DNA of 21,831 bases from Acholeplasmataceae bacterium (GTDB lineage Bacteria > Bacillota > Negativicutes > Acidaminococcales > Acidaminococcaceae): NCBI GenBank assembly GCA_012744295.1, contig JAAYIB010000007.1:1-21831 (forward strand). The letters are read 5' to 3'. The notes below the pieces were generated by a model. That model made no database searches. It was given only the letters and a program-made list of their open reading frames with translations, and had not been told where the DNA came from. The translations under genes and the position numbers were made by a program. Below, piece by piece: positions 1 to 6,712 of the stretch (the first letter of the stretch is position 1; each line of letters begins with the position of its first letter).

Positions 1-413
1 ATATTGTAGACCGAAGCCTCAAAGACTGTCGGAAACGTCCTCGGCTGGGGAGTCGCGATCAGAATCATACCGTACTCAAGAAAGAAGGAAACACCGATAG
101 CGGTAATCAGAATTGCGATACGGGGAGCGTTACGCATCGGTCTATACGCGACGCGTTCGATGATAATGCCGACCAGTGCCGCCGAAACCATGGCGAAAAT
201 CAGGGCCGGTATGAAGGAAAGCTTCAGCATCGTTGTCGCCACAAAACCCATATAAGCGCCGACCATATAGATGTCGCCGTGGGCGAAGTTGATAAGCTTG
301 ATAATGCCGTAAATCATAGTGTAGCCAAGGGCAATCAAGGCGTAAATACTGCCCAAAGATACCCCGTTAATCAATTGCTGCAAAAACTGCTGCAAGAATG
401 ATCCCATTTCCAT
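1..413 (-). CDS. livH: Branched-chain amino acid ABC transporter permease LivH (N-terminal part)
   Basis: This is the first 137 codons of a LivH-type inner-membrane permease, cut by the left edge of the window. LivH pairs with LivM to form the membrane channel of the high-affinity branched-chain amino acid importer. The translation begins MEMGSFLQQFLQQLINGV and soon shows the family hallmarks: GSIYALIALGYTMIYGI in the first membrane helix, then INFAHGDIYMVGAY, and later ERVAYRPMRNAPR. The ATG at 413 is preceded by a GGGGG-type ribosome site about 9 bases upstream, which favours it over the ATG two codons later. It lies just downstream of a livJ-type gene, with a hairpin in the gap, so the pair very probably forms one transporter operon (livJ-livH, with livM, livG and livF expected beyond the window). 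The family call is firm; the exact substrate is inferred. Confidence 0.93.
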   Translation of the reverse strand, partial: MEMGSFLQQFLQQLINGVSLGSIYALIALGYTMIYGIIKLINFAHGDIYMVGAYMGFVATTMLKLSFIPALIFAMVSAALVGIIIERVAYRPMRNAPRIAILITAIGVSFFLEYGMILIATPQPRTFPTVFEASVYN

Positions 414-445
414 AAAATATGTCCCCCTGCCTGAGAAATGACTTT

Positions 446-471
446 AGTGGACCGCGTGAGCGCGGTCCACT
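446..471 (-). terminator. Intercistronic hairpin between livJ and livH
   Basis: GTGGACCGCG (447-456) and CGCGGTCCAC (461-470) form a perfect 10-bp stem with the loop TGAG, and a flanking A-T pair extends it. On the minus strand it is followed by TAAAGT, not a run of T, so it is a poor full terminator. On the plus strand it is followed by TTTCTTT, but no plus-strand gene leads into it. The likely role is to stabilise the 3' end of the binding-protein message or reduce read-through into livH. Many ABC operons use such a hairpin to make more binding protein than permease. The hairpin is seen; the function is inferred. Confidence 0.6.
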
Positions 472-482
472 TTCTTTAAAAA

Positions 483-1652
483 TCAAGGATTTATCTTCGT
501 TTTGAAAACCTGTGAACCGTCTTTGTATTCTATGATGACGGCACTCTTAACAGGGTTGTGCTGTGCATTGAAGGTTACATTGCCGGACACGCCGTTAAAT
601 CCGGCTGTTTTGGCCATTGCATCCTTGATTTTCACCGTATCGGCAGAATTGGCCGTCTTGATCGCATTGATCACGAGCAGAGCCGAATCATAGGCTAAAG
701 CGGCGAATACGTCCGGTTTCTCGTTGTAAGCCTTCTTGTACGCGGCGACAAAGTCCTTGTTTAGTTTTGAATCGTCATCCGGAGAGTACAGGCTGGAGAA
801 GAAGGTGTTGTTCAAAGCGGCCTTGCCGGCAATTTCCGGGAGCTTGGCGCTGTCCCAGCCATCGCCGCCCGCCATGGGGACGTTGATGCCTATTTCGCGC
901 GCTTGCTTGACAATCATGCCGACTTCCTGGTAATAACCGGGTATGTAGACCATGTCAGGCTTCGCTGCCTTTATCTTGGTCAGAGTCGCTTTGAAGTCGG
1001 TATCTTTTTGGAGATAGGACTCCTCGGCAACTATTTTTCCGCCGCCCTTCACAAAGGCTTCTTTGAAGAACTGCGACAAACCCTTCGCATAGTCGGAGGA
1101 ATTGTCGATCAAGATGGCGACATTCGCAGCCTGCAGCTTTTCTTTCGTAAAGGTTGCCATTACGGTTCCCTGGAAGGGATCGATGAAGCAGGCACGGAAC
1201 ATGAAGTCCTTTGTTTTGCCGTCTTTGTCGACCGTTACGTTTGGATTGGTGCCCATGGGTGAAATGGCAAGCACCTTGGCACCTGTATTGACTGATGTGG
1301 CCGCAATGGATGCCGAGGAAAGGTTGGGGCCGATCACGGCAACTACCTTGTCCTGCGCCACGAGCTTTTGCATGGCATTGGTGGCTTCTGCGGCTTCCGA
1401 CTTATTGTCTGCAACGACAAGCTGCAGTTTTTTGCCAAGCACTCCGCCCTTGGCATTGGCCTCTTCGATAGCGAGTTTGATGCCGTTTTGCGCTGATTTG
1501 CCGAAGCTGGCGCTGCCGCCTGTCATCTCGAGGTTGCCCCCGATTTTAATGAAGTCGTCGGCTGCCTTCTTATCGCCGCCGCATCCGGCAAGGGCAGTGG
1601 CCAGCAGCATCCCTGCACAAGCTGCCGCTAAGTACTTACTCATTTTTTTCAT
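483..1652 (-). CDS. Branched-chain amino acid ABC transporter substrate-binding lipoprotein (LivJ/LivK type), copy 1
   Basis: This 389-residue extracytoplasmic binding protein would capture branched-chain amino acids, or a related ligand, and deliver it to the LivHM permease. The N-terminus is a lipoprotein signal: basic MKKMSKY, a hydrophobic stretch, and a lipobox with the modified cysteine at residue 24 (LAGC), so the mature protein is anchored to a membrane. The body has the periplasmic-binding-protein type I fold of this family, with segments such as IKIGGNLEMTGG, NGIKLAIEEANAKGG, VIGPNLSSASIAA and FRACFIDPFQG. The ATG at 1652 has a GAGGGGG ribosome site about 7 bases upstream; the ATG three codons later is a weaker choice. 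livH follows after a hairpin. A paralogue that looks about half identical by eye lies directly upstream, suggesting tandem duplication. No clear sigma-A promoter is visible in the 133 bases before the upstream terminator. Ligand specificity cannot be read from the sequence. Confidence 0.93.
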   Translation of the reverse strand: MKKMSKYLAAACAGMLLATALAGCGGDKKAADDFIKIGGNLEMTGGSASFGKSAQNGIKLAIEEANAKGGVLGKKLQLVVADNKSEAAEATNAMQKLVAQDKVVAVIGPNLSSASIAATSVNTGAKVLAISPMGTNPNVTVDKDGKTKDFMFRACFIDPFQGTVMATFTKEKLQAANVAILIDNSSDYAKGLSQFFKEAFVKGGGKIVAEESYLQKDTDFKATLTKIKAAKPDMVYIPGYYQEVGMIVKQAREIGINVPMAGGDGWDSAKLPEIAGKAALNNTFFSSLYSPDDDSKLNKDFVAAYKKAYNEKPDVFAALAYDSALLVINAIKTANSADTVKIKDAMAKTAGFNGVSGNVTFNAQHNPVKSAVIIEYKDGSQVFKTKINP

Positions 1653-1769
1653 AATCTTTCCCCCTCTGATTCAAATGAAAAAATTTATCATCAATCCCGC
1701 CTTTGCAGCTTTTTGCTGCTTTCTCTCTATCGGCCTTGGGATTAATTTCACGCTTGCTGAAACATACCG

Positions 1770-1829
1770 AAATTCGAATAAAAATAATCCAGCGGCGAAT
1801 CGAAGATAACTTCAATCCGGCGCTGGATT
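1770..1829 (-). terminator. Rho-independent terminator after the upstream livJ paralogue
   Basis: An outer 9-bp perfect stem (1786-1794 with 1821-1829, AATCCAGCG/CGCTGGATT) and an inner GAAG/CTTC stem (1802-1805 with 1810-1813) share one centre, so they form a single long imperfect hairpin with the loop ATAA. On the minus strand the stem is followed by ATTTTTATT, a good U-tract. It lies 18 bases beyond the stop codon of the gene that ends at 1848. This separates the two binding-protein genes into different transcripts, at least in part. Confidence 0.75.
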
Positions 1830-1847
1830 GAGTGCATAGGCTGAAGA

Positions 1848-3026
1848 CTAAAGCGCGATTTTTTCCTTAAAGGTTTGTACGCCGTCTTTCAATTCGATAA
1901 TGACAGCCCCGGAAATCGGGTTATGCTTATCGTCGAAAGTAACTTTGCCTGTTGCTACCTGCAGATCCTTGGTCTTGGCCATTTCAGCCGCTACCTTGGT
2001 GCCATCGGTGGTTCCGGCACGCTTGATAGCCTCGAAAACGATAATGGCGGCATCATAGCCGTGAATTGCAAAGTTATCAGGTTCGGCATTAAACATCGCT
2101 TTGTAGTTTTTAATGAACTTTTGAACGCTTGGTTCTTTATCCTGTGAGGAATATGCGCTGCAGAAATAGGTTCCGTTCAGGGCAGCCGGTCCTGCGATTT
2201 CAGCAAGTTTCGGCGAATCCCAGCCGTCGGAGCCGAGCATCGGACAGGTCAGTCCGATTTCACGGGCCTGCTTGATGATTTTGGCAACTTCTTCATAATA
2301 GGCAGGAACATAGATTGCTTCAGGGTTTGTGCCCTTGATTTTGGTCAGGGAGGCCTTGAAGTCTACGTCTTTTGCTAAAAAGGCCTCGCTGGCAACAACT
2401 TTGCCGCCGTTCTTTTCGAGTGTCTTCTTGAAGACAGCTGTAAGGCCCTTGGAATATTCGCTGGAAGCATCGTAAAGAATGGCAACATTTTTAACTTTCA
2501 AGGTCTTGTTGGCAAATTCAGCCATTACCTGTCCTTGGAACGGATCGATGAAGCACGCGCGGAAAATGAATGGCTTGGTTTTGCCATCCTTGTCAACGGT
2601 AATTCCTTCTGCCGTTGCGACAGGCGCCATCAGAGGAATCTTGGCGTCAGTAACGATTTGCGAGGAAGCAGCAACGCAGCCGCTTGTTGCAGGACCGATG
2701 ATTGCAATAGCCTTGTCCTTGCTGATAAGCTTGGTTACGGCATTACCGGCCTCGGATGGTTCGGATTTGTTGTCGCTCTCGACAAGCTTAAGTTTCTTTC
2801 CGTTAATACCGCCGGCCTTGTTGTATTCTTCAATGGCCATTTTTACACCGGACAAAGTTGACTTTCCATAGTTGGCAACGCCTCCGGTCAATTCAAAACT
2901 GGCGCCGATAACAATCTCGCTGCTTGCTGCCGGCTCCTTCTTTGTATCGCCGCCGCAGCCGGCAACCACGGTTGACAACACAAATGCCGCACATGCTACA
3001 CTGGCTATCTTTTTCCAAGATTTCAT
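1848..3026 (-). CDS. Branched-chain amino acid ABC transporter substrate-binding lipoprotein (LivJ/LivK type), copy 2
   Basis: This 392-residue binding lipoprotein is a paralogue of the protein encoded next to livH. The signal peptide MKSWKKIASVACAAFVLSTV leads to a lipobox with cysteine 24 (VAGC). The mature part follows the same family pattern: IVIGASFELTGGVANYGKS, GVKMAIEEYNKAGG, IGPATSGCVAASS and FRACFIDPFQGQVMAEF. I chose the ATG at 3026 because AAAGGTGA lies 6 bases upstream and the signal peptide then has normal length. The open frame extends 21 codons further, but that extension has no ribosome site and would put a charged tail before the signal. The gene is transcribed alone, from a consensus promoter at 3160-3189 to the hairpin at 1786-1829. 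It may serve the same LivHM permease as the neighbouring copy with a different ligand range; that is inference. Confidence 0.93.
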   Translation of the reverse strand: MKSWKKIASVACAAFVLSTVVAGCGGDTKKEPAASSEIVIGASFELTGGVANYGKSTLSGVKMAIEEYNKAGGINGKKLKLVESDNKSEPSEAGNAVTKLISKDKAIAIIGPATSGCVAASSQIVTDAKIPLMAPVATAEGITVDKDGKTKPFIFRACFIDPFQGQVMAEFANKTLKVKNVAILYDASSEYSKGLTAVFKKTLEKNGGKVVASEAFLAKDVDFKASLTKIKGTNPEAIYVPAYYEEVAKIIKQAREIGLTCPMLGSDGWDSPKLAEIAGPAALNGTYFCSAYSSQDKEPSVQKFIKNYKAMFNAEPDNFAIHGYDAAIIVFEAIKRAGTTDGTKVAAEMAKTKDLQVATGKVTFDDKHNPISGAVIIELKDGVQTFKEKIAL

Positions 3027-3126
3027 TGCTTTCACCTTTTCTTTCCATTGTCGATTTTTGTTCACAAAAACGCTTTTGTCCATAACCATGAAACAGCCAT
3101 TTTTTTGGGGATTTATTGATTTGCAG

Positions 3127-3144
3127 ACAAAAAGGCCTTTTTGT
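3127..3144. promoter_or_regulatory. Perfect 18-bp palindrome in the livJ leader, candidate operator
   Basis: ACAAAAAGGCCTTTTTGT is identical to its reverse complement. Relative to the consensus promoter at 3160-3189 (minus strand), it covers about +9 to +26 of the predicted transcript, a usual position for a repressor operator. As RNA it could form a 7-bp stem with a GGCC loop, ending in UUUUUGU, so a weak attenuator is another reading. I do not recognise the motif as a known CodY, Lrp or CcpA site. Confidence 0.5.
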
Positions 3145-3159
3145 AATCACTTGCCTATC

Positions 3160-3189
3160 ATTATAAGAATAAGTTCACACTTTTGTCAA
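3160..3189 (-). promoter_or_regulatory. Sigma-A promoter of livJ copy 2
   Basis: On the minus strand there is an exact TTGACA (3184-3189), an 18-base spacer and an exact TATAAT (3160-3165). Transcription should start near 3153, giving a leader of about 127 bases before the ATG at 3026. The DNA upstream of the -35 is rich in A and T tracts and may act as an UP element. The perfect hexamers suggest a strong promoter, fitting the need for abundant binding protein. Confidence 0.85.
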
Positions 3190-3491
3190 TAATTATTTTA
3201 TATTTTAGTACAGAATAACCCTCTTTTTTTACAAACTTTAATAAATTTTGTCATTTATGTCACACTGCACTTTGTAAAAATACATTCATACTTTATTTTT
3301 AGTATTTTTTCTTAAAATCGATAAATATCTGAACTATTTCAAGCATTTCTTTAACTTTTTGTCTTATGAAAACGGTGATTTCGCTCAAATTTCATTTTGG
3401 CACGCTTTTTGGACGCTCATGGGAAAACATTAGCGCAGCACATATTTCTTCGCGCCTGGGCAAATTTAAAGGGTGATTTTTCCCGACAAAG
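3190..3491. other. AT-rich non-coding spacer
   Basis: This stretch of about 300 bases lies between the livJ promoter and the terminator of the parAB operon. It is strongly AT-rich, with T runs on the plus strand. I see no convincing open frame with a ribosome site, no tRNA-like fold and no repeat. The part next to 3190 may enhance the livJ promoter. Otherwise I see nothing definable in it. Confidence 0.6.
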
Positions 3492-3524
3492 AGGGCGTTT
3501 CTGCCTGTCTTGCAGAAACGCCCT
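3486..3524 (-). terminator. Hairpin terminator of the parA-parB-DUF554-DUF4446 unit
   Basis: GGGCGTTTCTGC (3493-3504) pairs perfectly with GCAGAAACGCCC (3512-3523) around a 7-base loop, and an outer A-T pair makes 13 bp. It starts 6 bases after the stop codon at 3531. On the minus strand the stem is followed by CTTTGT, a weak U-tract, but the stem is long and GC-rich at its base. Confidence 0.7.
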
Positions 3525-3530
3525 GTAATT

Positions 3531-4028
3531 TTACTGCAGCTTGATCTTTTTCAAGGCCTGCAATTCTTCATCGGAAAGAGCATATTCAGACTTACCCTCC
3601 GTAATAGGTTTGGCATAACATCTGTTTTCGTCACGTCCGAAAATGCTGGAAAAAACGACCCCGTTGTTTTTTGCGTCCAAGAGAGCGACTGAATAACTCA
3701 AATTGCTGCCGGTATCGTCAAAAGCGTTAAATCGTATTACGCTGACGCGTTGCACGCAGTTTTGCAGCTGTTTTGCCAGCAAACTGCCCTGCGCGGCAAG
3801 CTCCTCACACTCCTTTTTACCCGTCCGAACTTCTTGCAATGTTGTGGTGAGAAGTTCTCCCAACCGGCTTTCTTCGGACCCGTCTGTCAGAAACTCGTAC
3901 CTTTGCTGAAGCTTCTGCAGCCTGTTGGAGGTCTGGCACAGCTTGAAGCAAAGTGCCAGTATGACAGCTGTAAGCAAAAGAAATGCCGCCGAAATGTTTT
4001 CCTGTAAAAAAAACGTGATGTTTGCCAT
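3531..4028 (-). CDS. DUF4446 family membrane-anchored protein
   Basis: This 165-residue protein has one N-terminal membrane helix (about residues 12-30), a polar and probably coiled middle part (about 33-95), and a C-terminal DUF4446 domain. The domain signature is visible: VIRFNAFDDTGSNLSYSVALLD, GVVFSSIFGRDENRCYAKPI and YALSDEELQALKK. The biochemical function of the family is unknown; it is commonly found near parAB in Bacillota. The ATG at 4028 has AAGGAGA about 11 bases upstream. The gene begins 15 bases after the DUF554 gene ends and is followed at once by a hairpin terminator, so it is the last gene of the parAB unit. The single anchor and the neighbours fit a cell-envelope or nucleoid-linked role, but that is speculation. 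Confidence 0.88.
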   Translation of the reverse strand: MANITFFLQENISAAFLLLTAVILALCFKLCQTSNRLQKLQQRYEFLTDGSEESRLGELLTTTLQEVRTGKKECEELAAQGSLLAKQLQNCVQRVSVIRFNAFDDTGSNLSYSVALLDAKNNGVVFSSIFGRDENRCYAKPITEGKSEYALSDEELQALKKIKLQ

Positions 4029-4043
4029 TATCTTTCTGTCTCC

Positions 4044-4754
4044 TTAATCAAATAAAGCGAAAATTTTCGTGAACACCCCTGCCGCAACAATTGCCGGAAG
4101 CATGTTCGCAATCCTGACATGGACAAGCTTCAGCATATTGAGACCTATTGCTATAATCAGAATGCCCCCCGTGGCCGTCAGCTCCGCCAAAAGAGGCGGC
4201 GACATCACTGACTCCATCGAACTTGCAAGCAGAGTAAGCGTACCCTGATATAATGCCACACTGATTGCCGAGAGCGCAACCCCTACTCCCATGTTGGCCG
4301 CAAAGATTATGGCCGTAATTCCGTCAAGGATTGCCTTGGCGTAAAGCGTGGAGGCATCACCGGTCAAGCCTTCCTGGATGCTGCCGACGATAGCCATAGC
4401 TCCCACGCAATAAATCAGGCTTGTTGCCACGAACCCCTGACCTATCAGCGCTGCCGCATTAGCAGCTCCCTTATCCTTGCTCAGTTTGCCTCCGACCCAC
4501 GCTCCGAAGCGGTTTAGCGCCCGGTCGATGTCAAACATTTCTCCAAGCACGGAGCCGACGACGAGACTGAGTATCACGATGATGACGTTGTTCGTCTTAA
4601 GAGCCATTTGGATACCGATTACAGCTACGGAAAGTCCGATGGCGTGCATTATTGTCTCCTGCCATTTCTCCGGCAAGCCCTTCCTCAAGATCAGGCCAAG
4701 CAAAGCGCCGCTCAGGATGGCGCCTGCATTAACCATTGTGCCCATTCCAGTCAT
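4044..4754 (-). CDS. DUF554 family integral membrane protein (YdfK-like)
   Basis: This is a 236-residue hydrophobic protein with about seven membrane segments, and it matches the DUF554 family. The family opening is clear: MTGMGTMVNAGAILSGALLGLILRKGLP, and further on VIGIQMAL, ALIGQGFVATSLIYCVGAMAIVGSIQEGL and DGITAIIFAANMGVGVALSA. Its transport substrate or other function is not known. I chose the ATG at 4754 because AAAGGAAAC lies just upstream and the protein then starts where family members usually do; the frame runs 14 codons further back without a ribosome site. It lies between parB (66 bases upstream) and the DUF4446 gene (15 bases downstream) and is probably co-transcribed with them. 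Confidence 0.9.
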   Translation of the reverse strand: MTGMGTMVNAGAILSGALLGLILRKGLPEKWQETIMHAIGLSVAVIGIQMALKTNNVIIVILSLVVGSVLGEMFDIDRALNRFGAWVGGKLSKDKGAANAAALIGQGFVATSLIYCVGAMAIVGSIQEGLTGDASTLYAKAILDGITAIIFAANMGVGVALSAISVALYQGTLTLLASSMESVMSPPLLAELTATGGILIIAIGLNMLKLVHVRIANMLPAIVAAGVFTKIFALFD

Positions 4755-4820
4755 TATCAGTTTCCTTTCATTATATAGGTGCATTCTCCGTTCCATCTTC
4801 TATCGCTGAAGACGCAAGCC

Positions 4821-5798
4821 TCACACAGTGAATTTCTGTTTTTTCTTCGATAAGGCGGCTTTTGGCTGCTCTTTGCCGGAAAAGAGCTCGTAAAGTCTTT
4901 CCAGGTCGTCAATGGAATAGTACTCTATTTCAACCTTGCCCGTGGTCTCGGTGCTTTTAACGATACGCACCTTGGTTCCAAGCTCCGCAATCAGCTGATT
5001 GCGGAAAGCCTCGAAGAACACGTCCTCTGGCAGCTCCTTCTGCTTCTGGTCTTTTTTTGCGGTAGCTGCCTTTTTCTTTAAGGCAAGCGGCTTTTCATCA
5101 AGCAGCTCTTTAAGCGGCCGTCCGTTCTTATATTCGTTGACTATCTCCTCGACCCTGCGTACGCTCCAGCCTTTTTCCTTGATTGCCTCGGCTATCCGCA
5201 GCTGATTCTCAGGCTCTTCAATTACAAGAAGCGGCCGAACCTGTCCCAGGGATAGTTCTTCATGAGACAATAGGGCTTTGATTGCCGCAGGCAAATTAAG
5301 CAAACGCAGGATGTTTGTCACCGCCGTGCGGCTTCTTCCGAGTTTTTTCGCAACATCAGCCTGCGTCATGCGCAGCTTTTCCATCAGAGCCTTGATGCCT
5401 TCGGCGACTTCCAGCGGATTGAGGTCATGTCGTTGGATATTTTCTATCATCGCGACTTCCATCATTTCTTCCTCGCCATAGTCCCTGATGACAACGGGCA
5501 CTTCCTTCAGCCCGGCCGTCTTTGCTGCTCGCCAGCGCCTTTCACCTGCGACAATTTCATATACTTTTCCGTTTCTGCGTACAATCAGCGGCTGAATGAC
5601 GCCATGCTGCTTAATAGAGTCAACAAGCTCCCGCATTTTTTCAGGTTCAAAAACTTTACGCGGCTGATAAGGGTTCGGCACCAGTTCTCCGACGCCGACC
5701 TCTTGCTTGCTTTCGGCAGTGCTTGCTTCGACCATTTGTTCTTCGACACTGCCAAAAAGCGCTTCCAGGCCTTTGCCTAATCCTGCACGCTTACTCAT
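4821..5798 (-). CDS. parB: Chromosome-partitioning protein ParB (Spo0J)
   Basis: ParB binds parS, closes as a CTP-dependent clamp that slides along DNA, loads condensin and stimulates the ParA ATPase. The 325-residue protein has the expected order: an N-terminal ParA-interacting tail (SKRAGLGKGLEALFG), the N-terminal CTP-binding domain with NPYQPRK (42-48) and GERRWRAAK (85-93), the ENIQRHDLNPLE segment (119-130), a helix-turn-helix around TQADVAKKLGRSRTAV (145-160), and a C-terminal dimerisation domain (about 255-315). A basic linker precedes the C-terminal domain. The ATG at 5798 lies inside the end of parA (8-base overlap) and has GGAGG upstream, implying translational coupling. A perfect parS lies about 870 bases upstream of the start. 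All key residues of an active ParB CTPase are present. Confidence 0.97.
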   Translation of the reverse strand: MSKRAGLGKGLEALFGSVEEQMVEASTAESKQEVGVGELVPNPYQPRKVFEPEKMRELVDSIKQHGVIQPLIVRRNGKVYEIVAGERRWRAAKTAGLKEVPVVIRDYGEEEMMEVAMIENIQRHDLNPLEVAEGIKALMEKLRMTQADVAKKLGRSRTAVTNILRLLNLPAAIKALLSHEELSLGQVRPLLVIEEPENQLRIAEAIKEKGWSVRRVEEIVNEYKNGRPLKELLDEKPLALKKKAATAKKDQKQKELPEDVFFEAFRNQLIAELGTKVRIVKSTETTGKVEIEYYSIDDLERLYELFSGKEQPKAALSKKKQKFTV

Positions 5799-6552
5799 CG
5801 CCGATTACCTCCTGTGCCAACTCTTGATATACCTGCGCGCCCTTGGACTTGGGATCGTAGACAATTACAGGCTGTCCGTGGCTCGGAGCCTCGCTGAGTC
5901 TGACATTGCGCGGTATGATTGTATTGTACATTTTAGCGCTGAAATATTTCTTGACCTCGCTGACGACGTCATTGGAAAGATTGGTGCGGGCATCGAACAT
6001 CGTCATAACTGCACCCTCCAGCTTGAGTGCCGGGTTGAGGTTCCTTTGCACCAGTTGGATTGTGTTCATCAGCTGCGTCACGCCTTCGAGCGCATAGAAT
6101 TCGCATTGTATCGGTATCATGACCGAGCTGGCCGCGGTCAGGGCATTCAGCGTAAGCAGCCCGAGTGAAGGCGGACAGTCAATCAGAACGTAATCATATT
6201 CGTGCTTAACCCTGTCCAAGGCCCTTTTCATTCTGTTTTCGCGGCTCATCATGGTGACAAGCTCCAGTTCTGCTCCCGCCAGCTGGATAGTGGCAGGTAA
6301 AACCCAAAGATTTTCGTATTCGCTCTTCATGATGACGTCTGCCATAGGCGTTTCATTGACGAGAACATCATAAATGCATTTTTTTATGTAGTTTTTCTCA
6401 AAACCAAGTCCGCTCGTAGAGTTTCCTTGAGGGTCGCTGTCCACCAGCAGCACTTTGCGCCCTTTTGCCGCCAGGCATGCAGCCAGGTTTACTGCCGTTG
6501 TTGTTTTGCCGACACCGCCTTTTTGGTTGGCAATGGCGATTACTTTTACCAA
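5791..6552 (-). CDS. parA: Chromosome-partitioning ATPase ParA (Soj)
   Basis: ParA/Soj is a deviant Walker ATPase that binds the nucleoid as an ATP dimer. It is used with ParB to segregate origins, and in Bacillus it also controls DnaA. The deviant Walker A KGGVGKTT lies at residues 11-18, with the signature lysine at 11. The Walker B-like segment YDYVLIDCPPSLGLLT and the NQKGG opening fit chromosomal Soj. I chose the TTG at 6552, giving MVKVIAIANQKGG and 253 residues, because GAGGTGA lies about 6 bases upstream and chromosomal homologues begin here. A GTG three codons earlier (6561) would overlap that ribosome site. The stop overlaps the parB start by 8 bases. Expression probably comes from the extended -10 promoter near 6603. 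Confidence 0.95.
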   Translation of the reverse strand: MVKVIAIANQKGGVGKTTTAVNLAACLAAKGRKVLLVDSDPQGNSTSGLGFEKNYIKKCIYDVLVNETPMADVIMKSEYENLWVLPATIQLAGAELELVTMMSRENRMKRALDRVKHEYDYVLIDCPPSLGLLTLNALTAASSVMIPIQCEFYALEGVTQLMNTIQLVQRNLNPALKLEGAVMTMFDARTNLSNDVVSEVKKYFSAKMYNTIIPRNVRLSEAPSHGQPVIVYDPKSKGAQVYQELAQEVIGDE

Positions 6553-6602
6553 GGTTATCACCTCATGTTCTTGCTTTTTCGCCAGACACTGCTGACCATT
6601 CT

Positions 6603-6632
6603 ATTCTACCATAAAATCAATGTGTTAAACCT
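6603..6632 (-). promoter_or_regulatory. Probable parAB promoter (extended -10)
   Basis: On the minus strand TGGTAGAAT (6603-6611) is an extended -10 element. No good -35 stands 17 bases upstream (GGTTTA, or GTTTAA with a 16-base spacer), as is often tolerated with an extended -10. Predicted transcription starts about 45 bases before the parA start. The same TGGTAGAAT element is used in the dnaA promoter candidate at 14109-14117. Confidence 0.5.
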
Positions 6633-6654
6633 TTTTTCTCGCTAAGTTTGCAAG

Positions 6655-6692
6655 CAAAAAGGTCAATGTTTCACGTGAAACATTGACCTTTT
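6655..6692 (-). terminator. Hairpin terminator of the rpmH-noc unit, with parS as its core
   Basis: Positions 6657-6692 form a perfect 36-bp palindrome: AAAAGGTCAATGTTTCAC facing its exact complement. On the minus strand the stem ends in CC followed by TTTTTG, the normal shape of a Rho-independent terminator. It begins about 20 bases after the stop codon of noc (6713) and lies before the parA promoter, so it can close the nine-gene transcript while serving as parS in DNA. Confidence 0.7.
6667..6682. promoter_or_regulatory. parS centromere site
   Basis: TGTTTCACGTGAAACA is a perfect match to the 16-bp bacterial parS consensus bound by ParB/Spo0J. It lies between noc and parA, about 7.5 kb from the origin, which is the usual place. 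It is the only exact copy I could find in the window. Confidence 0.95.
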
Positions 6693-6712
6693 GACTTTAT
6701 CCGGCTTTGCGA

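Noticed and set aside
1705..1719. GCAGC-TTTTT-GCTGC inverted repeat upstream of livJ copy 1
   Set aside because: Only five base pairs, no U-tract after it on the minus strand, and no clear promoter beside it; probably chance.
1102..1809. Plus-strand open frame of 235 codons opposite livJ copy 1
   Set aside because: It is antisense to a clear lipoprotein gene and its composition is a reflection of that gene; it also crosses the terminator hairpin.
2893..3150. Possible leader peptide or small gene (85 codons) upstream of livJ copy 2
   Set aside because: It starts with GTG without a ribosome site inside the palindrome, overlaps the livJ signal sequence in another frame, and shows no run of regulatory codons.
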